Below, in pieces: positions 8,167 to 17,495 of a stretch of 64,000 nucleotides of DNA (position 1 is the stretch's first letter; each line of letters begins with the position of its first letter). Source of the DNA: an uncultured Eubacterium sp. (lineage in GTDB: Bacteria > Bacillota > Clostridia > Lachnospirales > Lachnospiraceae); the NCBI GenBank assembly GCA_910577295.1, contig CAJTLS010000008.1:3842-67841 (forward strand). Reading direction: 5' to 3'. The notes under the pieces were generated by a model that was given only the letters and a program-made list of their open reading frames with translations, was not told the origin of the DNA and ran no database searches. The translations under genes and the position numbers were made by a program.

Positions 8167-9750
8167 ATGTACAATTTGGAGCAGAGAAAGGTCTTAAAGC
8201 AAATACAGGGCCTTAAAGGCAGGGTACAAAACAGTTTAAGCGGTTTTATTCGTGCGTGTATTGTAGCGCTGTTAGTTTTATTTCAGTTTATTATCTTGCT
8301 GGGACTGCCCTTTTTGCTGCGGCAGTATTCTACGTTCTTTTATATTGCCATGGAATTTCTTGGCGTTCTGGCTATCCTTGCGCTTACCAATGACAGCCGA
8401 AGTATGTCTTACAAATTCGGATGGCTGTGTATTATCGTCCTGTTGCCAATTTCCGGTAATATTATGTTTGTCCTCTGGGGAAAGATTGGCAAACGAAACA
8501 AGCTGAATCGGCGAATTAAGGGCAAGATTCAGGAAACTGACCGTCATTTACAATGGTATCCCGAGGTGGCAAAAGAGTTTAATGAGCGGCATCCGGTGAG
8601 TTCCCGCATGTCCCGCTACATGGAGGCGGAGGGAGCGCCGATTTGTAAAAATAATGCCGCCCGTTATTTTGAATTTGGGGAAGAAGCATGGGATTCCGTG
8701 TTTGATGATTTACAGAGAGCGAAGCAATTTATTTTTATCGAATTTTTCATTGTTGCGGAGGGAGCAATCTGGAATAAACTGCATGGTATATTGAAACAAA
8801 AAATAGAAGAAGGGGTGGAAGTTAAGTTTCTCTATGATGATTTTGGCGGGCTGATGCGTACGGCGACCGACTTCGCGCCGAAACTTCGCGCCGAGGGGTT
8901 TCAGGTGGCAGTATTTAACCCCATTCATAAGTATATAAGCAAATTGTTTATGAATTTCCGCGACCATCAGAAAATTATCGTCATTGACGGGGAAATTGCT
9001 TACACGGGAGGTTTTAATATTGCGGACGAATACGCCAATTTAGTAGAGCGTTTTGGCGTCTGGAAAGACGAGGGGGTACGTCTGACGGGAGACGTTGTCT
9101 GGGCAATGACAATTACTTTTTTGGAGATGTGGTCGGTCTGTTCTCCAGAAGAGAATATACCATATGAGAGATACCGTTCACATAAAAAGCCGGATTCATC
9201 CGATATGTACTGCCATGTGTTGCGTGATGGCCCGGCTCTCAATCCACGTTCATTCGTTGGCTCCATGTACCGTCAGATGATACATTATGCCGGACAGAAA
9301 ATGTATATTATGACCCCTTATCTGATTCTGGAAGAATCCATGGTCGAGACACTCTTGGAATCAGCTCGGAGAGGCGTGGATGTACGGATTATCACGCCGA
9401 ATATTCCGGATAAGAAACATATCAAATATATGACGGAATACAATTATGGGATATTATTGAAAAATGGTATCCGGATATATGAGTATACGCCGGGATTCAT
9501 TCATTCCAAAGTTGTAATGAATGAACATTGCGTCATTGTAGGAACGATTAATATGGATTACCGAAGTTTCTATCTTCACTACGAAAACGGTGTGTGGATT
9601 TATGACGAGGCGTTCCGTCAGACAGTGGAAAAGGATTTTGAGAAGACGTTTGCCCAAAGCCGTGAGATATCTTATATGGAGTGGCTGCACAGACCGTGGC
9701 GGCGCAGGGTAGTACAACATGTATTAAATGTATTTAATTCACTTGTCTGA
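8167..9750 (+). CDS. cls: Cardiolipin synthase (phospholipase D family)
   Basis: 527 aa. Two N-terminal TM helices (~25-50 and ~55-75), a third short hydrophobic segment, then two PLD domains with HKD motifs at H267 (HQKIIVIDGE) and H446 (HSKVVMNEH, followed by GTINMD). It condenses two phosphatidylglycerol molecules into cardiolipin and glycerol at the membrane. The ATG at 8167 has GGAGG 5 bases upstream; a TTG nine codons earlier lacks a site. Length fits ClsA-type enzymes (~480-530 aa). The stop is 19 bases before ruvA, so it may be cotranscribed with ruvAB. Confidence 0.93.
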   Translation: MYNLEQRKVLKQIQGLKGRVQNSLSGFIRACIVALLVLFQFIILLGLPFLLRQYSTFFYIAMEFLGVLAILALTNDSRSMSYKFGWLCIIVLLPISGNIMFVLWGKIGKRNKLNRRIKGKIQETDRHLQWYPEVAKEFNERHPVSSRMSRYMEAEGAPICKNNAARYFEFGEEAWDSVFDDLQRAKQFIFIEFFIVAEGAIWNKLHGILKQKIEEGVEVKFLYDDFGGLMRTATDFAPKLRAEGFQVAVFNPIHKYISKLFMNFRDHQKIIVIDGEIAYTGGFNIADEYANLVERFGVWKDEGVRLTGDVVWAMTITFLEMWSVCSPEENIPYERYRSHKKPDSSDMYCHVLRDGPALNPRSFVGSMYRQMIHYAGQKMYIMTPYLILEESMVETLLESARRGVDVRIITPNIPDKKHIKYMTEYNYGILLKNGIRIYEYTPGFIHSKVVMNEHCVIVGTINMDYRSFYLHYENGVWIYDEAFRQTVEKDFEKTFAQSREISYMEWLHRPWRRRVVQHVLNVFNSLV

Positions 9751-9769
9751 CAGGGGAGGATGAGACGAT

Positions 9770-10372
9770 ATGTTAGCATTTGTAAAAGGGAAACTCGATA
9801 CGGTGACAGAGGATTATATCATCGTTGAAAATCAGGGAAACGGATATGAGATTTTAGTGCCGGGCTCGGTTATACAGGCGATGCCGCAGGTGGGGAACGA
9901 GGTAAAAATTTATACTTATCTGTATGTGCGGGAGGATGTGTTACAATTATATGGTTTTTTGACAAAAGACCAGTTAGATATGTTTAAACTTCTGATTACC
10001 GTCAATGGGATTGGGCCGAAAGGTGCGTTGGGGATTCTCACCGTCATGGATGTTGATGCATTGCGCCTTGCGATTTTATCGGATGACGCCAAAAGTATTG
10101 CCAAATCTCCGGGGATTGGCGCGAAAACGGCGGGAAAGCTTATTTTGGAATTAAAGGATAAATGTCATCTGGAAGATATATTGGATTCCGGCGGCGACCG
10201 GACATCTCCGCTCGCAGAAACGGCAGACAGCGGTGCGCGCAACGATGCGATACAGGCATTGGTGGCGTTGGGGTATTCGGCTTCCGAGGCTGCCGCCGCC
10301 GTGCGAAAAGTAAAGATATCCGAGGATATGTCCGTGGAGGATATTTTAAAACAGAGCCTTAAAAATGTATAA
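9770..10372 (+). CDS. ruvA: Holliday junction branch migration protein RuvA
   Basis: 200 aa, usual length. N-terminal OB fold (residues 1-63), tandem helix-hairpin-helix motifs including GIGPKGALGIL and SPGIGAKTAGKLILELK, an Ala/Gly-rich linker, and the C-terminal RuvB-binding domain (ALVALGYSASEAAAAV). RuvA tetramers bind four-way junctions and load RuvB rings. GGGGAGGATGAG lies just upstream of the ATG. It is followed after 15 bases by ruvB; ruvC is absent, as usual in Clostridia with this gene order. Confidence 0.97.
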   Translation: MLAFVKGKLDTVTEDYIIVENQGNGYEILVPGSVIQAMPQVGNEVKIYTYLYVREDVLQLYGFLTKDQLDMFKLLITVNGIGPKGALGILTVMDVDALRLAILSDDAKSIAKSPGIGAKTAGKLILELKDKCHLEDILDSGGDRTSPLAETADSGARNDAIQALVALGYSASEAAAAVRKVKISEDMSVEDILKQSLKNV

Positions 10373-10387
10373 AGGAATGAAAAGCCA

Positions 10388-11386
10388 ATGGAAAAACGAG
10401 TGATATCGACAGAATTGATGGAGGAAGATTATAAGAATGAAAACAGCCTCCGTCCTAAATTTCTGAAAGACTATATTGGACAGAAAAAAGCGAAAGAAAA
10501 TATGAAGATTTATATTGAAGCTGCAAAGGCAAGAGGGGAGGCGCTTGACCATGTTCTCTTGTACGGCCCGCCCGGACTCGGCAAAACGACACTGGCGGGA
10601 ATTATTGCCAATGAGATGGATGTGAACCTAAAAATAACATCCGGCCCGGCTATTGAGAAGCCGGGAGAGATGGCGGCGATACTCAATAATCTTCAGGATG
10701 GCGATTTACTTTTTGTCGATGAGATTCACCGTCTGAACCGTCAGGTGGAAGAAGTCCTCTATCCGGCGATGGAAGATTATGTCATAGATATCGTAATCGG
10801 CAAGGGGGCGGCAGCGAAAAGTATCCGTATTGATTTACCGCGCTTTACGCTTGTAGGCGCAACGACAAGGGCGGGTATGCTGACGGCGCCGTTGCGAGAC
10901 CGGTTCGGGGTTGTACATCGTCTTGAATTTTACACCGTAGAGGAACTGACCGAGATTATTTTGCGTTCCGCCAATGTATTTCAGGTTGCGATTGATAAAG
11001 AGGGGGCGCTGGAGATTGCCCGTAGGTCGCGGGGGACGCCGCGTCTGGCTAACCGCCTGTTAAAGCGGGTGCGCGATTTTGCACAGGTAAAATACAACGG
11101 GGAGATAACGCTGAAAGTGGCAAATTTTGCCTTGGATTTACTGGAAGTCGATAAACTCGGACTGGATTATACCGACCGTAATATTTTGCTTGCTATGATT
11201 AATAAATTCGGCGGCGGCCCGGTCGGTCTGGATACACTGGCGGCCGGTATCGGGGAAGACAGCGGCACGATTGAGGATGTCTATGAGCCGTATCTCATAC
11301 AGAACGGTCTGATTGCCAGAACGCCGCGGGGACGGGTGGCTACGAAAAAGGCATATTTTCATTTTGGTTTGTCATTTGACGAATAA
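10388..11386 (+). CDS. ruvB: Holliday junction ATP-dependent DNA helicase RuvB
   Basis: 332 aa, typical. AAA+ ATPase with Walker A GPPGLGKTT (residues 60-68), Walker B with DEIH (111-114), sensor 1 near GATTRAG, the Arg-finger region APLRDRFG, and a C-terminal winged helix ending TPRGRVATKKAYFHFG. Hexameric motor driving branch migration with RuvA. The 3' end contains the promoter of the next gene, zapA. Confidence 0.97.
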   Translation: MEKRVISTELMEEDYKNENSLRPKFLKDYIGQKKAKENMKIYIEAAKARGEALDHVLLYGPPGLGKTTLAGIIANEMDVNLKITSGPAIEKPGEMAAILNNLQDGDLLFVDEIHRLNRQVEEVLYPAMEDYVIDIVIGKGAAAKSIRIDLPRFTLVGATTRAGMLTAPLRDRFGVVHRLEFYTVEELTEIILRSANVFQVAIDKEGALEIARRSRGTPRLANRLLKRVRDFAQVKYNGEITLKVANFALDLLEVDKLGLDYTDRNILLAMINKFGGGPVGLDTLAAGIGEDSGTIEDVYEPYLIQNGLIARTPRGRVATKKAYFHFGLSFDE

Positions 11387-11404
11387 ACGCTTTTCATGTA
11401 TACT
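11376..11404 (+). promoter_or_regulatory. Sigma-A promoter for zapA, inside the end of ruvB
   Basis: TTGACG (11376-11381), 17-base spacer, TATACT (11399-11404), giving a start about 25 bases before the zapA ATG. Near-consensus in both boxes and spacing; the -35 box lies within the last ruvB codons. Confidence 0.7.
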
Positions 11405-11434
11405 GTTGTCATAGTATGAGACGAGGTGCAGCCG

Positions 11435-11842
11435 ATGAGAAATAAGAATGATGTTGAAGTATTGATTGATGGTAGGAAGTATACGATATGTGGTTTTGAG
11501 AGCGCAGAGTATTTACAGCAGATAGCCTCTTATATCAACCGTAAATTTATTGAATTTAAAAAGAAAGATTACTATGCCCGACTGGACTTGGATTTAAGAA
11601 AGATATTGTTAGCGATTAATATTGCGGATGACTATTACAAAATGAAGAAAAAGGCAAATGAGTATCGGACGGAAAATGAATTAAAAGACCAGCTCGTTTT
11701 AGATATGAAGCACGAAATTCTTCATTTGCAGGAGGATGTACAGGCGAGAGATAAAAAAATCGGTGAACTGGAAAAAGATATGGAACAGGCAGAAAAGAAG
11801 ATAATCGAATTAGAAACTCGTTTAAAACAGAGACATAAATAG
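11435..11842 (+). CDS. zapA: Cell division protein ZapA
   Basis: 135 aa. Short N-terminal globular domain (VEVLIDGRKYTICG...YLQQIASYINRKF) followed by a long C-terminal coiled coil from about residue 70. ZapA bundles FtsZ protofilaments at mid-cell. Start at ATG 11435 with GAGGTG 6 bases upstream; a GTG three codons earlier overlaps that site. It sits between ruvB and the U32/cell-wall cluster, the usual Firmicutes neighbourhood of U32 genes. Confidence 0.88.
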   Translation: MRNKNDVEVLIDGRKYTICGFESAEYLQQIASYINRKFIEFKKKDYYARLDLDLRKILLAINIADDYYKMKKKANEYRTENELKDQLVLDMKHEILHLQEDVQARDKKIGELEKDMEQAEKKIIELETRLKQRHK

Positions 11843-11851
11843 TTATGAAGT

Positions 11852-11879
11852 GAGGACTGCAAAAGCAGTCCTCCTTTCA
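11852..11879 (+). terminator. Terminator-like hairpin after zapA
   Basis: GAGGACTGC (11852-11860), AAAA loop, GCAGTCCTC (11865-11873), then CTTTC. The stem is perfect but the U-tract is weak, so termination may be partial and allow read-through into the U32 gene. Confidence 0.55.
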
Positions 11880-11926
11880 ATCCCGAATATGGGAGTTTGT
11901 GCGACGTTTCCGAAATGGAGGTAAAA

Positions 11927-14173
11927 ATGAAGAGACGTGATGTGGAGATTTTGGCTCCGGCCGGCTCGCTCGATAGTTTATATTCTTCGCTGCGGATGGG
12001 GGCGGACGCCGTCTATGTGGGACTGCCGCGTTTTGGCGCGCGCGCATTTGCCGACAATCCCGACGTGGAACAATTGCGGGAAGCGCTGTATGATGCGCAT
12101 TTGCGTGGAAAAAAGATATATCTGACGACAAATACATTGCTGCGCGATGATGAGCTGCCGGAATTGTGCGATATGATTGCCCCACTGTACGAGGCGGGAC
12201 TGGATGCCTGCATTGTGCAGGATATAGGCGTTCTTTCCCTGCTCCATAAAAATTTTCCGGATATGGATTTACATGCGAGTACGCAGATGACTCTGTTTTC
12301 CGGAGAAGAGGCGGAGTTGTACCGCTCGTTTGGTGTAACGCGCTATGTGCCGGCAAGAGAGTTGTCGATAGAAGAGATTCGCGAGGCGCGCCGTCAGACG
12401 GATATGGAGATAGAAGTATTTGTTCACGGAGCGCTCTGCTATTCTTATTCCGGCCAGTGCCTGATGAGCGAGGTAATCGGAGGGCGGAGCGGAAATCGCG
12501 GCATGTGTGCGCAGCCTTGCCGTCTTCCGTTTACATGCCGGTATGGCAGAGGTCACTTTTTCAGTACGAAAGATATCTGTACGCTTCCTTATATACCGGA
12601 ACTGGTAGACGCAGGTATCGATTCTTTTAAGATTGAGGGGCGTATGAAGAGCAGGGAATACAGCGCCTTTCTGGCATATTTGTACCGCTTTTATGTTGAT
12701 TTTTATGTCGAAGAGGGGCGGGAGGCGTTTGCTGCCCTTGTCGGGAATGAGGACAGTCGGTTTTGGAAAGATTATAAAAGGTGCCTGGAGTTATACAATC
12801 GGGGCGGATTTTCCAACAGCTTTCTTTTTGAGAAAAAGAAAAAGGAAATGATGGAAATCAGACGGAACGGACATGCAGGTCTTCTTGTCGGTACTGTCTG
12901 CGAGGTGGGAAAGGGACTAGTTTCTTTTGATACATTGGAAGAATTACAATATCAGGACGTGTTAGAGTTCCGCAATGAAGATGGAACAAGGGAGTACGAA
13001 TATACCGTGAAGAATCCGGCGCAGAAAGGGGAACGGGTTTGTGCAAAATTTAAACGGGGCTGCCATTTGTATTGCGGACAGTCGGTATACCGTATGAAAA
13101 ATACCGCTCTGTTGACGGAAATCAAAAAAAGAATCGCAGAGGCAGAGACAGAGGACAAGCTGCCGCTGTCCGCAACATGGGTGGCAGAACAGGGTAAACC
13201 AATTGTGTTTTCCGTGACGGGGCAGGGAGTAACCGTGACGATACAAGGCGCCGTCTTGCAAAAGGCACAGAAACAGCCGTTGACGACCGCAGATGTCCGT
13301 CGCCGTCTCGATGCGATGGGAAATGAAAAATATGTATGGGAGACACTGACGATTCAACAGGCGCCAGATAGTTTTGTGCCGTTAGGGGAGATAAAGCGTT
13401 TGCGTCGGGAGGGCGTTGCCGCATGGGAAAGGGCAGCAGTACCGACGAGAAAGGCAGGAAAGATAACGCTTGAGCCGGACAGAATAAAAACACCGCCGGT
13501 GAAGCAGTATGCTGCCGTGATCGGCGTATCGGATGAGCGGCAGTTGCGAGTCGCATTGGAAACGGATGCCGGAAACTGCCTGATACATCTGCGGCTTGGC
13601 GATGGCAATGACTGGCGGCCGGATAGTTTGGAAAAACTTCTAAACGGCCGGGAAGCAGCCATTTCCCTGCCGCGTATTTTGCGGGGAACAGGATATCGAA
13701 AATGGATGAAAAAGTGGAACGAGCAGGAAAAAGACTGGCAGCAGATTGCCGTAAGCGCGGTATTTATTAACAGCCACCGAAGCCTGCTTTTTGCCAGAGA
13801 GTATTATCCGCAGGCGGCGTATTATGCCGATGATAATATGTATCAGGAAAATGAATGGGCCAAAGCAGCATATGAAAGTATGGGGCTTCGGCCGTGCATA
13901 CCGCAGACTTATGGAAGACTGGCTGTGATGGTTACTGCGGGATGTGTCAAGGCGACTGCCGGGCGTTGTGACGGCAGGCAGGAGATGGTAGAAATGAAAA
14001 ATCCAAAGAACGATACATTTGCTGTAGTATGCCACTGTGATACCTGTTATAATACGATATATACGAAAGAGCCGGTAAGGCGTCAGAATAACGGGAGTAC
14101 TCTTCGCTTGGAGTTTACATGGGAGAGTGAGGATCAGATGAGGAAGGTGATGGGAGAATGGAATTTATTATAG
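11927..14173 (+). CDS. U32 family peptidase-like protein (RlhA/TrhP-type RNA hydroxylation factor)
   Basis: 748 aa. Opens with the U32 signature LAPAGSLDSLYSSLRMGADAVYVG. The family pattern EVFVHGALCYSYSGQC then SEVIGGRSGNRGMCAQPC supplies the conserved cysteines (~residues 165-195). The long C-terminal half is the extra domain of large U32 members. Named collagenase-like, but characterised large members (RlhA, TrhP) are needed for cytidine or uridine hydroxylation of rRNA or tRNA, which is the more likely role. Start at ATG 11927 with GGAGG 6-8 bases upstream. Its last 16 bases overlap the SEDS gene, so translation is probably coupled. Confidence 0.85.
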   Translation: MKRRDVEILAPAGSLDSLYSSLRMGADAVYVGLPRFGARAFADNPDVEQLREALYDAHLRGKKIYLTTNTLLRDDELPELCDMIAPLYEAGLDACIVQDIGVLSLLHKNFPDMDLHASTQMTLFSGEEAELYRSFGVTRYVPARELSIEEIREARRQTDMEIEVFVHGALCYSYSGQCLMSEVIGGRSGNRGMCAQPCRLPFTCRYGRGHFFSTKDICTLPYIPELVDAGIDSFKIEGRMKSREYSAFLAYLYRFYVDFYVEEGREAFAALVGNEDSRFWKDYKRCLELYNRGGFSNSFLFEKKKKEMMEIRRNGHAGLLVGTVCEVGKGLVSFDTLEELQYQDVLEFRNEDGTREYEYTVKNPAQKGERVCAKFKRGCHLYCGQSVYRMKNTALLTEIKKRIAEAETEDKLPLSATWVAEQGKPIVFSVTGQGVTVTIQGAVLQKAQKQPLTTADVRRRLDAMGNEKYVWETLTIQQAPDSFVPLGEIKRLRREGVAAWERAAVPTRKAGKITLEPDRIKTPPVKQYAAVIGVSDERQLRVALETDAGNCLIHLRLGDGNDWRPDSLEKLLNGREAAISLPRILRGTGYRKWMKKWNEQEKDWQQIAVSAVFINSHRSLLFAREYYPQAAYYADDNMYQENEWAKAAYESMGLRPCIPQTYGRLAVMVTAGCVKATAGRCDGRQEMVEMKNPKNDTFAVVCHCDTCYNTIYTKEPVRRQNNGSTLRLEFTWESEDQMRKVMGEWNLL

Positions 14174-15516
14174 CTGAATTATCCCGCTATATCATTATTA
14201 TGCTGTTTGCCGTTTACACGTTCTATGGTTTTCGTGTATTTATGAAAAGGACGGCAGAGGGAAAGGAGAGAGTGTTTCGTGCACAGCGCACGTTGATTTT
14301 TCTTATGCATCTGCTTTGCAGTGCAATCTTACTCATGGAAAATAAGAGCATACAATATGTGCTCTTGTGGTTTCTTGAGCTGCTGTTCTATTATATCTTT
14401 GTGAAAATATACCAAAAGGCTTATAAAGGATTATCCAAACTCATTTTAAATAATATGATGGTCTGCCTGCTTATTGGATTTATTATTTTGGGCAGGCTGT
14501 CGTATGATTATGCAATACGCCAGTTATTCATGGCGGCGCTCGCCATGGGGTTCTGTCTGCTTGTGCCGTTATTTATCGAGCGTTTTACGATATGGGAGAA
14601 AATCGGATGGCAATATGCAGCTGCGGGTATTTTGTTTCTGCTGCTTGTATTTGTCATCGGTGTGGAAAAATACGGGGCGAGAAACTGGATATCTATCGGC
14701 GGGATAGCGATACAGCCTTCGGAATTTGTGAAAATACTCTATGTGTTTTTTATTGCGTCGCTTTTATCAAAGACGACGAGGTTTAAAAATGTTGTGGTAA
14801 TAACTGCCATTGCGGCAGTCCATGTAGTGATTTTAGTTGTGGAAAAAGATTTGGGTGCGGCGTTGATTTATTTTGTTACGTATCTGATGATGCTCTATGT
14901 TGCCACAATGAAAGTCCGCTATCTTTTGGCGGGAGTGGGAGCCGGAGCGGCGGCTTCTGTTGTTGCTTACCATCTGTTCTCCCACGTTCGGGTGCGTGTC
15001 ATGGCATGGAGTGACCCGTGGCCGCATATTGACCGCGAGGCTTACCAGATTTGCCACAGCCTTTTTGCGATAGGAACGGGGGGACTGTTTGGTATGGGAC
15101 TCGGACAGGGGCTGCCAAAGAGTGTACCGGTCGTGGAAAGTGATTTTATCTTTTCCGCGATATCGGAAGAACTTGGCGTTATTTTTTCTATTTGCCTTTT
15201 GTTTGTGTACATCAGCAGTTTTATTATGTTTATAAACATAGCGATGAAAATGAAAAAACGATTCTATAAGCTTACTGCTTTTGGTCTCAGTGTTGTATTT
15301 ATTTTTCAGGTGTTTTTGTGTGTGGGAGGAGCGACGAAATTTATACCGTCTACCGGCGTCACGCTGCCACTCATTAGTTACGGAGGCAGTTCCGTTATGA
15401 CGACAATAATGATTTTCAGCATTATACAGGGAATGTATGTCCTGAATGGCAGAGAGGAGGATGGCCTGAATGAAAATCCGCAGGAAAACGACAGACAGAA
15501 AAGAACCCGTAGGTGA
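14158..15516 (+). CDS. SEDS peptidoglycan polymerase, FtsW/RodA/SpoVE family
   Basis: 452 aa, about ten TM helices. SEDS motifs: GARNWISIGGIAIQPSEFVK, EKDLGAALIYF, the extracellular loop with GMGLGQGLPKSVPVVESDF and SEELG, and ISYGGSS near the end. It polymerises lipid II glycan strands with a partner class B PBP. The partner gene begins 47 bases before this one ends, in another frame. An added N-terminal helix bundle (~1-130) makes it longer than classical RodA. FtsW, RodA or SpoVE role cannot be decided. Confidence 0.9.
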   Translation: MEFIIAELSRYIIIMLFAVYTFYGFRVFMKRTAEGKERVFRAQRTLIFLMHLLCSAILLMENKSIQYVLLWFLELLFYYIFVKIYQKAYKGLSKLILNNMMVCLLIGFIILGRLSYDYAIRQLFMAALAMGFCLLVPLFIERFTIWEKIGWQYAAAGILFLLLVFVIGVEKYGARNWISIGGIAIQPSEFVKILYVFFIASLLSKTTRFKNVVVITAIAAVHVVILVVEKDLGAALIYFVTYLMMLYVATMKVRYLLAGVGAGAAASVVAYHLFSHVRVRVMAWSDPWPHIDREAYQICHSLFAIGTGGLFGMGLGQGLPKSVPVVESDFIFSAISEELGVIFSICLLFVYISSFIMFINIAMKMKKRFYKLTAFGLSVVFIFQVFLCVGGATKFIPSTGVTLPLISYGGSSVMTTIMIFSIIQGMYVLNGREEDGLNENPQENDRQKRTRR

Positions 15517-16942
15517 AGAAATTCATAGCGGAAAGCGTCAGAATCGCGAGATGGCGGTTGTGACATATATTGTCATGGTTCTCTTTTTTGTCATGGCAGG
15601 GTATTTGGTTTATTTTATTTTACATGATTCGGATGATGTAGTAAATAATTCTTATAATAAAAGACAGGAGCTGCTCGCCAAACGGGTAAAAAAGGGGAGC
15701 ATACTGTCAGATAATGGTACAGTACTGGCAAAAACAGTGACGGATAAAAAAGGAAATGAAAGAAGAGACTATCCGTATGATAGTTTGTTTGCGCATGTGG
15801 TAGGGCGCTCTTCGCACGGAAAAACCGGACTGGAGGCTTCGGAGGGATATACGATGCTCACGACGGGAATCAATCCGCTGCTGGGTATGTGGAATGAATT
15901 ACAGGGCAAGAAAAATCCGGGAAATAATGTGGTTACAACTCTCGATGTCAAATTATCGAAGACAGCGAGTGATGCGCTCGGCTCTCATCGCGGCGCCGTT
16001 GTCGTCTTAGAGCCGGAAACCGGAAAAATACTGAGTATGGTGAGCAAACCAAGTTATGACCCCAATGATTTGACCGAAAGCCGCTGGAAACGTCTGACGA
16101 CGGACAGCAGGGAAAAATCGGCATTATATAATCGCGCCACACAGGGATTGTATCCGCCTGGCTCAAGTTTTAAACTGTACACCGCCCTGCAGTATATTCG
16201 TGAAAATGAAAAATACGATAAATTTCATTATACGTGTAAGGGGAAGATAGGAAAGGGCAAGGATTTGATACGCTGCTATGGCGGTGAAGTCCACGGTAAG
16301 GTTGATTTGGCAAGAGCCTTTGCCAAATCATGTAATACAGCATTCTGCTCCATCGGGGAAGAGTTGGATACCGACGCATGGAAAAAATTGTGTGAATCTT
16401 TTTACTATAACAAAAATATTCCGCTTGCAGGAATGGAGCAGAAGTCTTCGCGTTTTTCAATCAATTCGAAGTCGGCTCAGGGAGATATTCGTCAGGTGTC
16501 AATTGGACAGGGTGATACTCTTGTCACACCGCTGCAAAATGCACTTCTCGTATGTGCGTCCGTTCATGGCGGGGAACTAATGCGCCCTTATGTCGTCGAC
16601 AGGATTGAAGATAGTGAGGGCAACTCTGTGGAGCAGTATGAACCGGTGTCTTTGGGAAAGCCGTTATCCGAAGAAGAGGCAAAGCTGCTAAAGTCATTGA
16701 TGAGAGAGACCGTAAAGCGCGGTACGGCAACTGCGTTGTATTATGGTACGCCATATAAGGCCGGAGGGAAAACCGGTTCGGCAGAATTTCAGGATTCATC
16801 TAGCGCCTCCCATGCATGGTTTGTCGGCTTTGCCGAAAAGGGAGGAAAAAAGCTGGTCGTAAGTATTGTTGTGGAGGGCGCAGGTACGGGAGGCGCTCAT
16901 GCCGTGCCTATTGCGAAAAAGATATTTGACGCTTATTGGTGA
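15470..16942 (+). CDS. Penicillin-binding protein, transpeptidase (PbpA-like class B)
   Basis: 490 aa, one N-terminal TM anchor (~25-48), a short pedestal domain and a transpeptidase domain with the three active-site motifs: S232-S-F-K235 in PPGSSFK, S287-C-N289, and K434-T-G436. It cross-links peptidoglycan stems outside the membrane. The short pedestal resembles the PbpA partners of RodA in Gram-positives rather than full PBP2/PBP3. GGAGG lies upstream of ATG 15470 within the SEDS gene. The 47-base overlap points to obligate coexpression of the pair. Confidence 0.92.
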   Translation: MKIRRKTTDRKEPVGEEIHSGKRQNREMAVVTYIVMVLFFVMAGYLVYFILHDSDDVVNNSYNKRQELLAKRVKKGSILSDNGTVLAKTVTDKKGNERRDYPYDSLFAHVVGRSSHGKTGLEASEGYTMLTTGINPLLGMWNELQGKKNPGNNVVTTLDVKLSKTASDALGSHRGAVVVLEPETGKILSMVSKPSYDPNDLTESRWKRLTTDSREKSALYNRATQGLYPPGSSFKLYTALQYIRENEKYDKFHYTCKGKIGKGKDLIRCYGGEVHGKVDLARAFAKSCNTAFCSIGEELDTDAWKKLCESFYYNKNIPLAGMEQKSSRFSINSKSAQGDIRQVSIGQGDTLVTPLQNALLVCASVHGGELMRPYVVDRIEDSEGNSVEQYEPVSLGKPLSEEEAKLLKSLMRETVKRGTATALYYGTPYKAGGKTGSAEFQDSSSASHAWFVGFAEKGGKKLVVSIVVEGAGTGGAHAVPIAKKIFDAYW

Positions 16943-16955
16943 ATTGGGGTATACT
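16926..16955 (+). promoter_or_regulatory. Sigma-A promoter for the NUDIX gene, inside the end of the PBP gene
   Basis: TTGACG (16926-16931), 18-base spacer, TATACT (16950-16955). The transcript would start about 65 bases before the NUDIX ATG, and its leader contains a small hairpin (AGCGGTG/CACCGCT, 16980-17000). Confidence 0.6.
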
Positions 16956-17024
16956 AAAAGAAATATTCATATTAATTCAGCGGTGGAAAACATCACCGCT
17001 GACTATCACACAGGAGGGATTGCA

Positions 17025-17471
17025 ATGATCGAAGCAACGAGCTGTGGAGGAGTAGTGATTTTCCGTGGTAAAATTTTGTTGTTGTATAAAAATTTCAGGC
17101 ATAAATACGAGGGATGGGTGTTACCGAAAGGAACGGTAGAAGAGGGAGAGAGTCATAAGGAAACGGCGTTGCGCGAAGTACAGGAAGAGGCGGGCGCTCA
17201 ATGCGAGATTATGAAATATGTCGGTAAGAGCCATTACACTTTTGATGGTACGGAGGGCATCGTATCAAAAGATGTTTATTGGTATTTGATGCAGGCGGAC
17301 AGTTTTTTCTCAAAACCGCAGCGGGAGGAATTTTTTCTGGACAGCGGCTATTACAAGTATCACGAGGCTTATCATCTGTTGAAATTTGCCAATGAGAGAA
17401 AGATACTGGAACAGGCATATGAAGAATATCAGGAACTGCGCAAATGCAAAGTATGGAAGAATAAAAAATGA
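17025..17471 (+). CDS. NUDIX hydrolase
   Basis: 148 aa. Complete Nudix box, G-T-V-E-E-G-E through REVQEEAGA (residues ~40-62), which binds the metals needed to hydrolyse a nucleoside diphosphate linked to another group. The WVLPKG strand before it is typical of Ap4A-hydrolase/MutT-like members. The ATG at 17025 has AGGAGGG 6 bases upstream; longer in-frame starts lie inside the PBP gene. The polyphosphate kinase gene follows 24 bases later. Substrate is not predictable. Confidence 0.88.
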   Translation: MIEATSCGGVVIFRGKILLLYKNFRHKYEGWVLPKGTVEEGESHKETALREVQEEAGAQCEIMKYVGKSHYTFDGTEGIVSKDVYWYLMQADSFFSKPQREEFFLDSGYYKYHEAYHLLKFANERKILEQAYEEYQELRKCKVWKNKK

Positions 17472-17495
17472 GACGATGTGTAAGGGGTGATTTTT

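Noticed and set aside
12000..14000. Several long minus-strand ORFs opposite the U32 gene
   Set aside because: No family features, no ribosome sites, and complete overlap with a strongly supported gene; they arise from codon bias.
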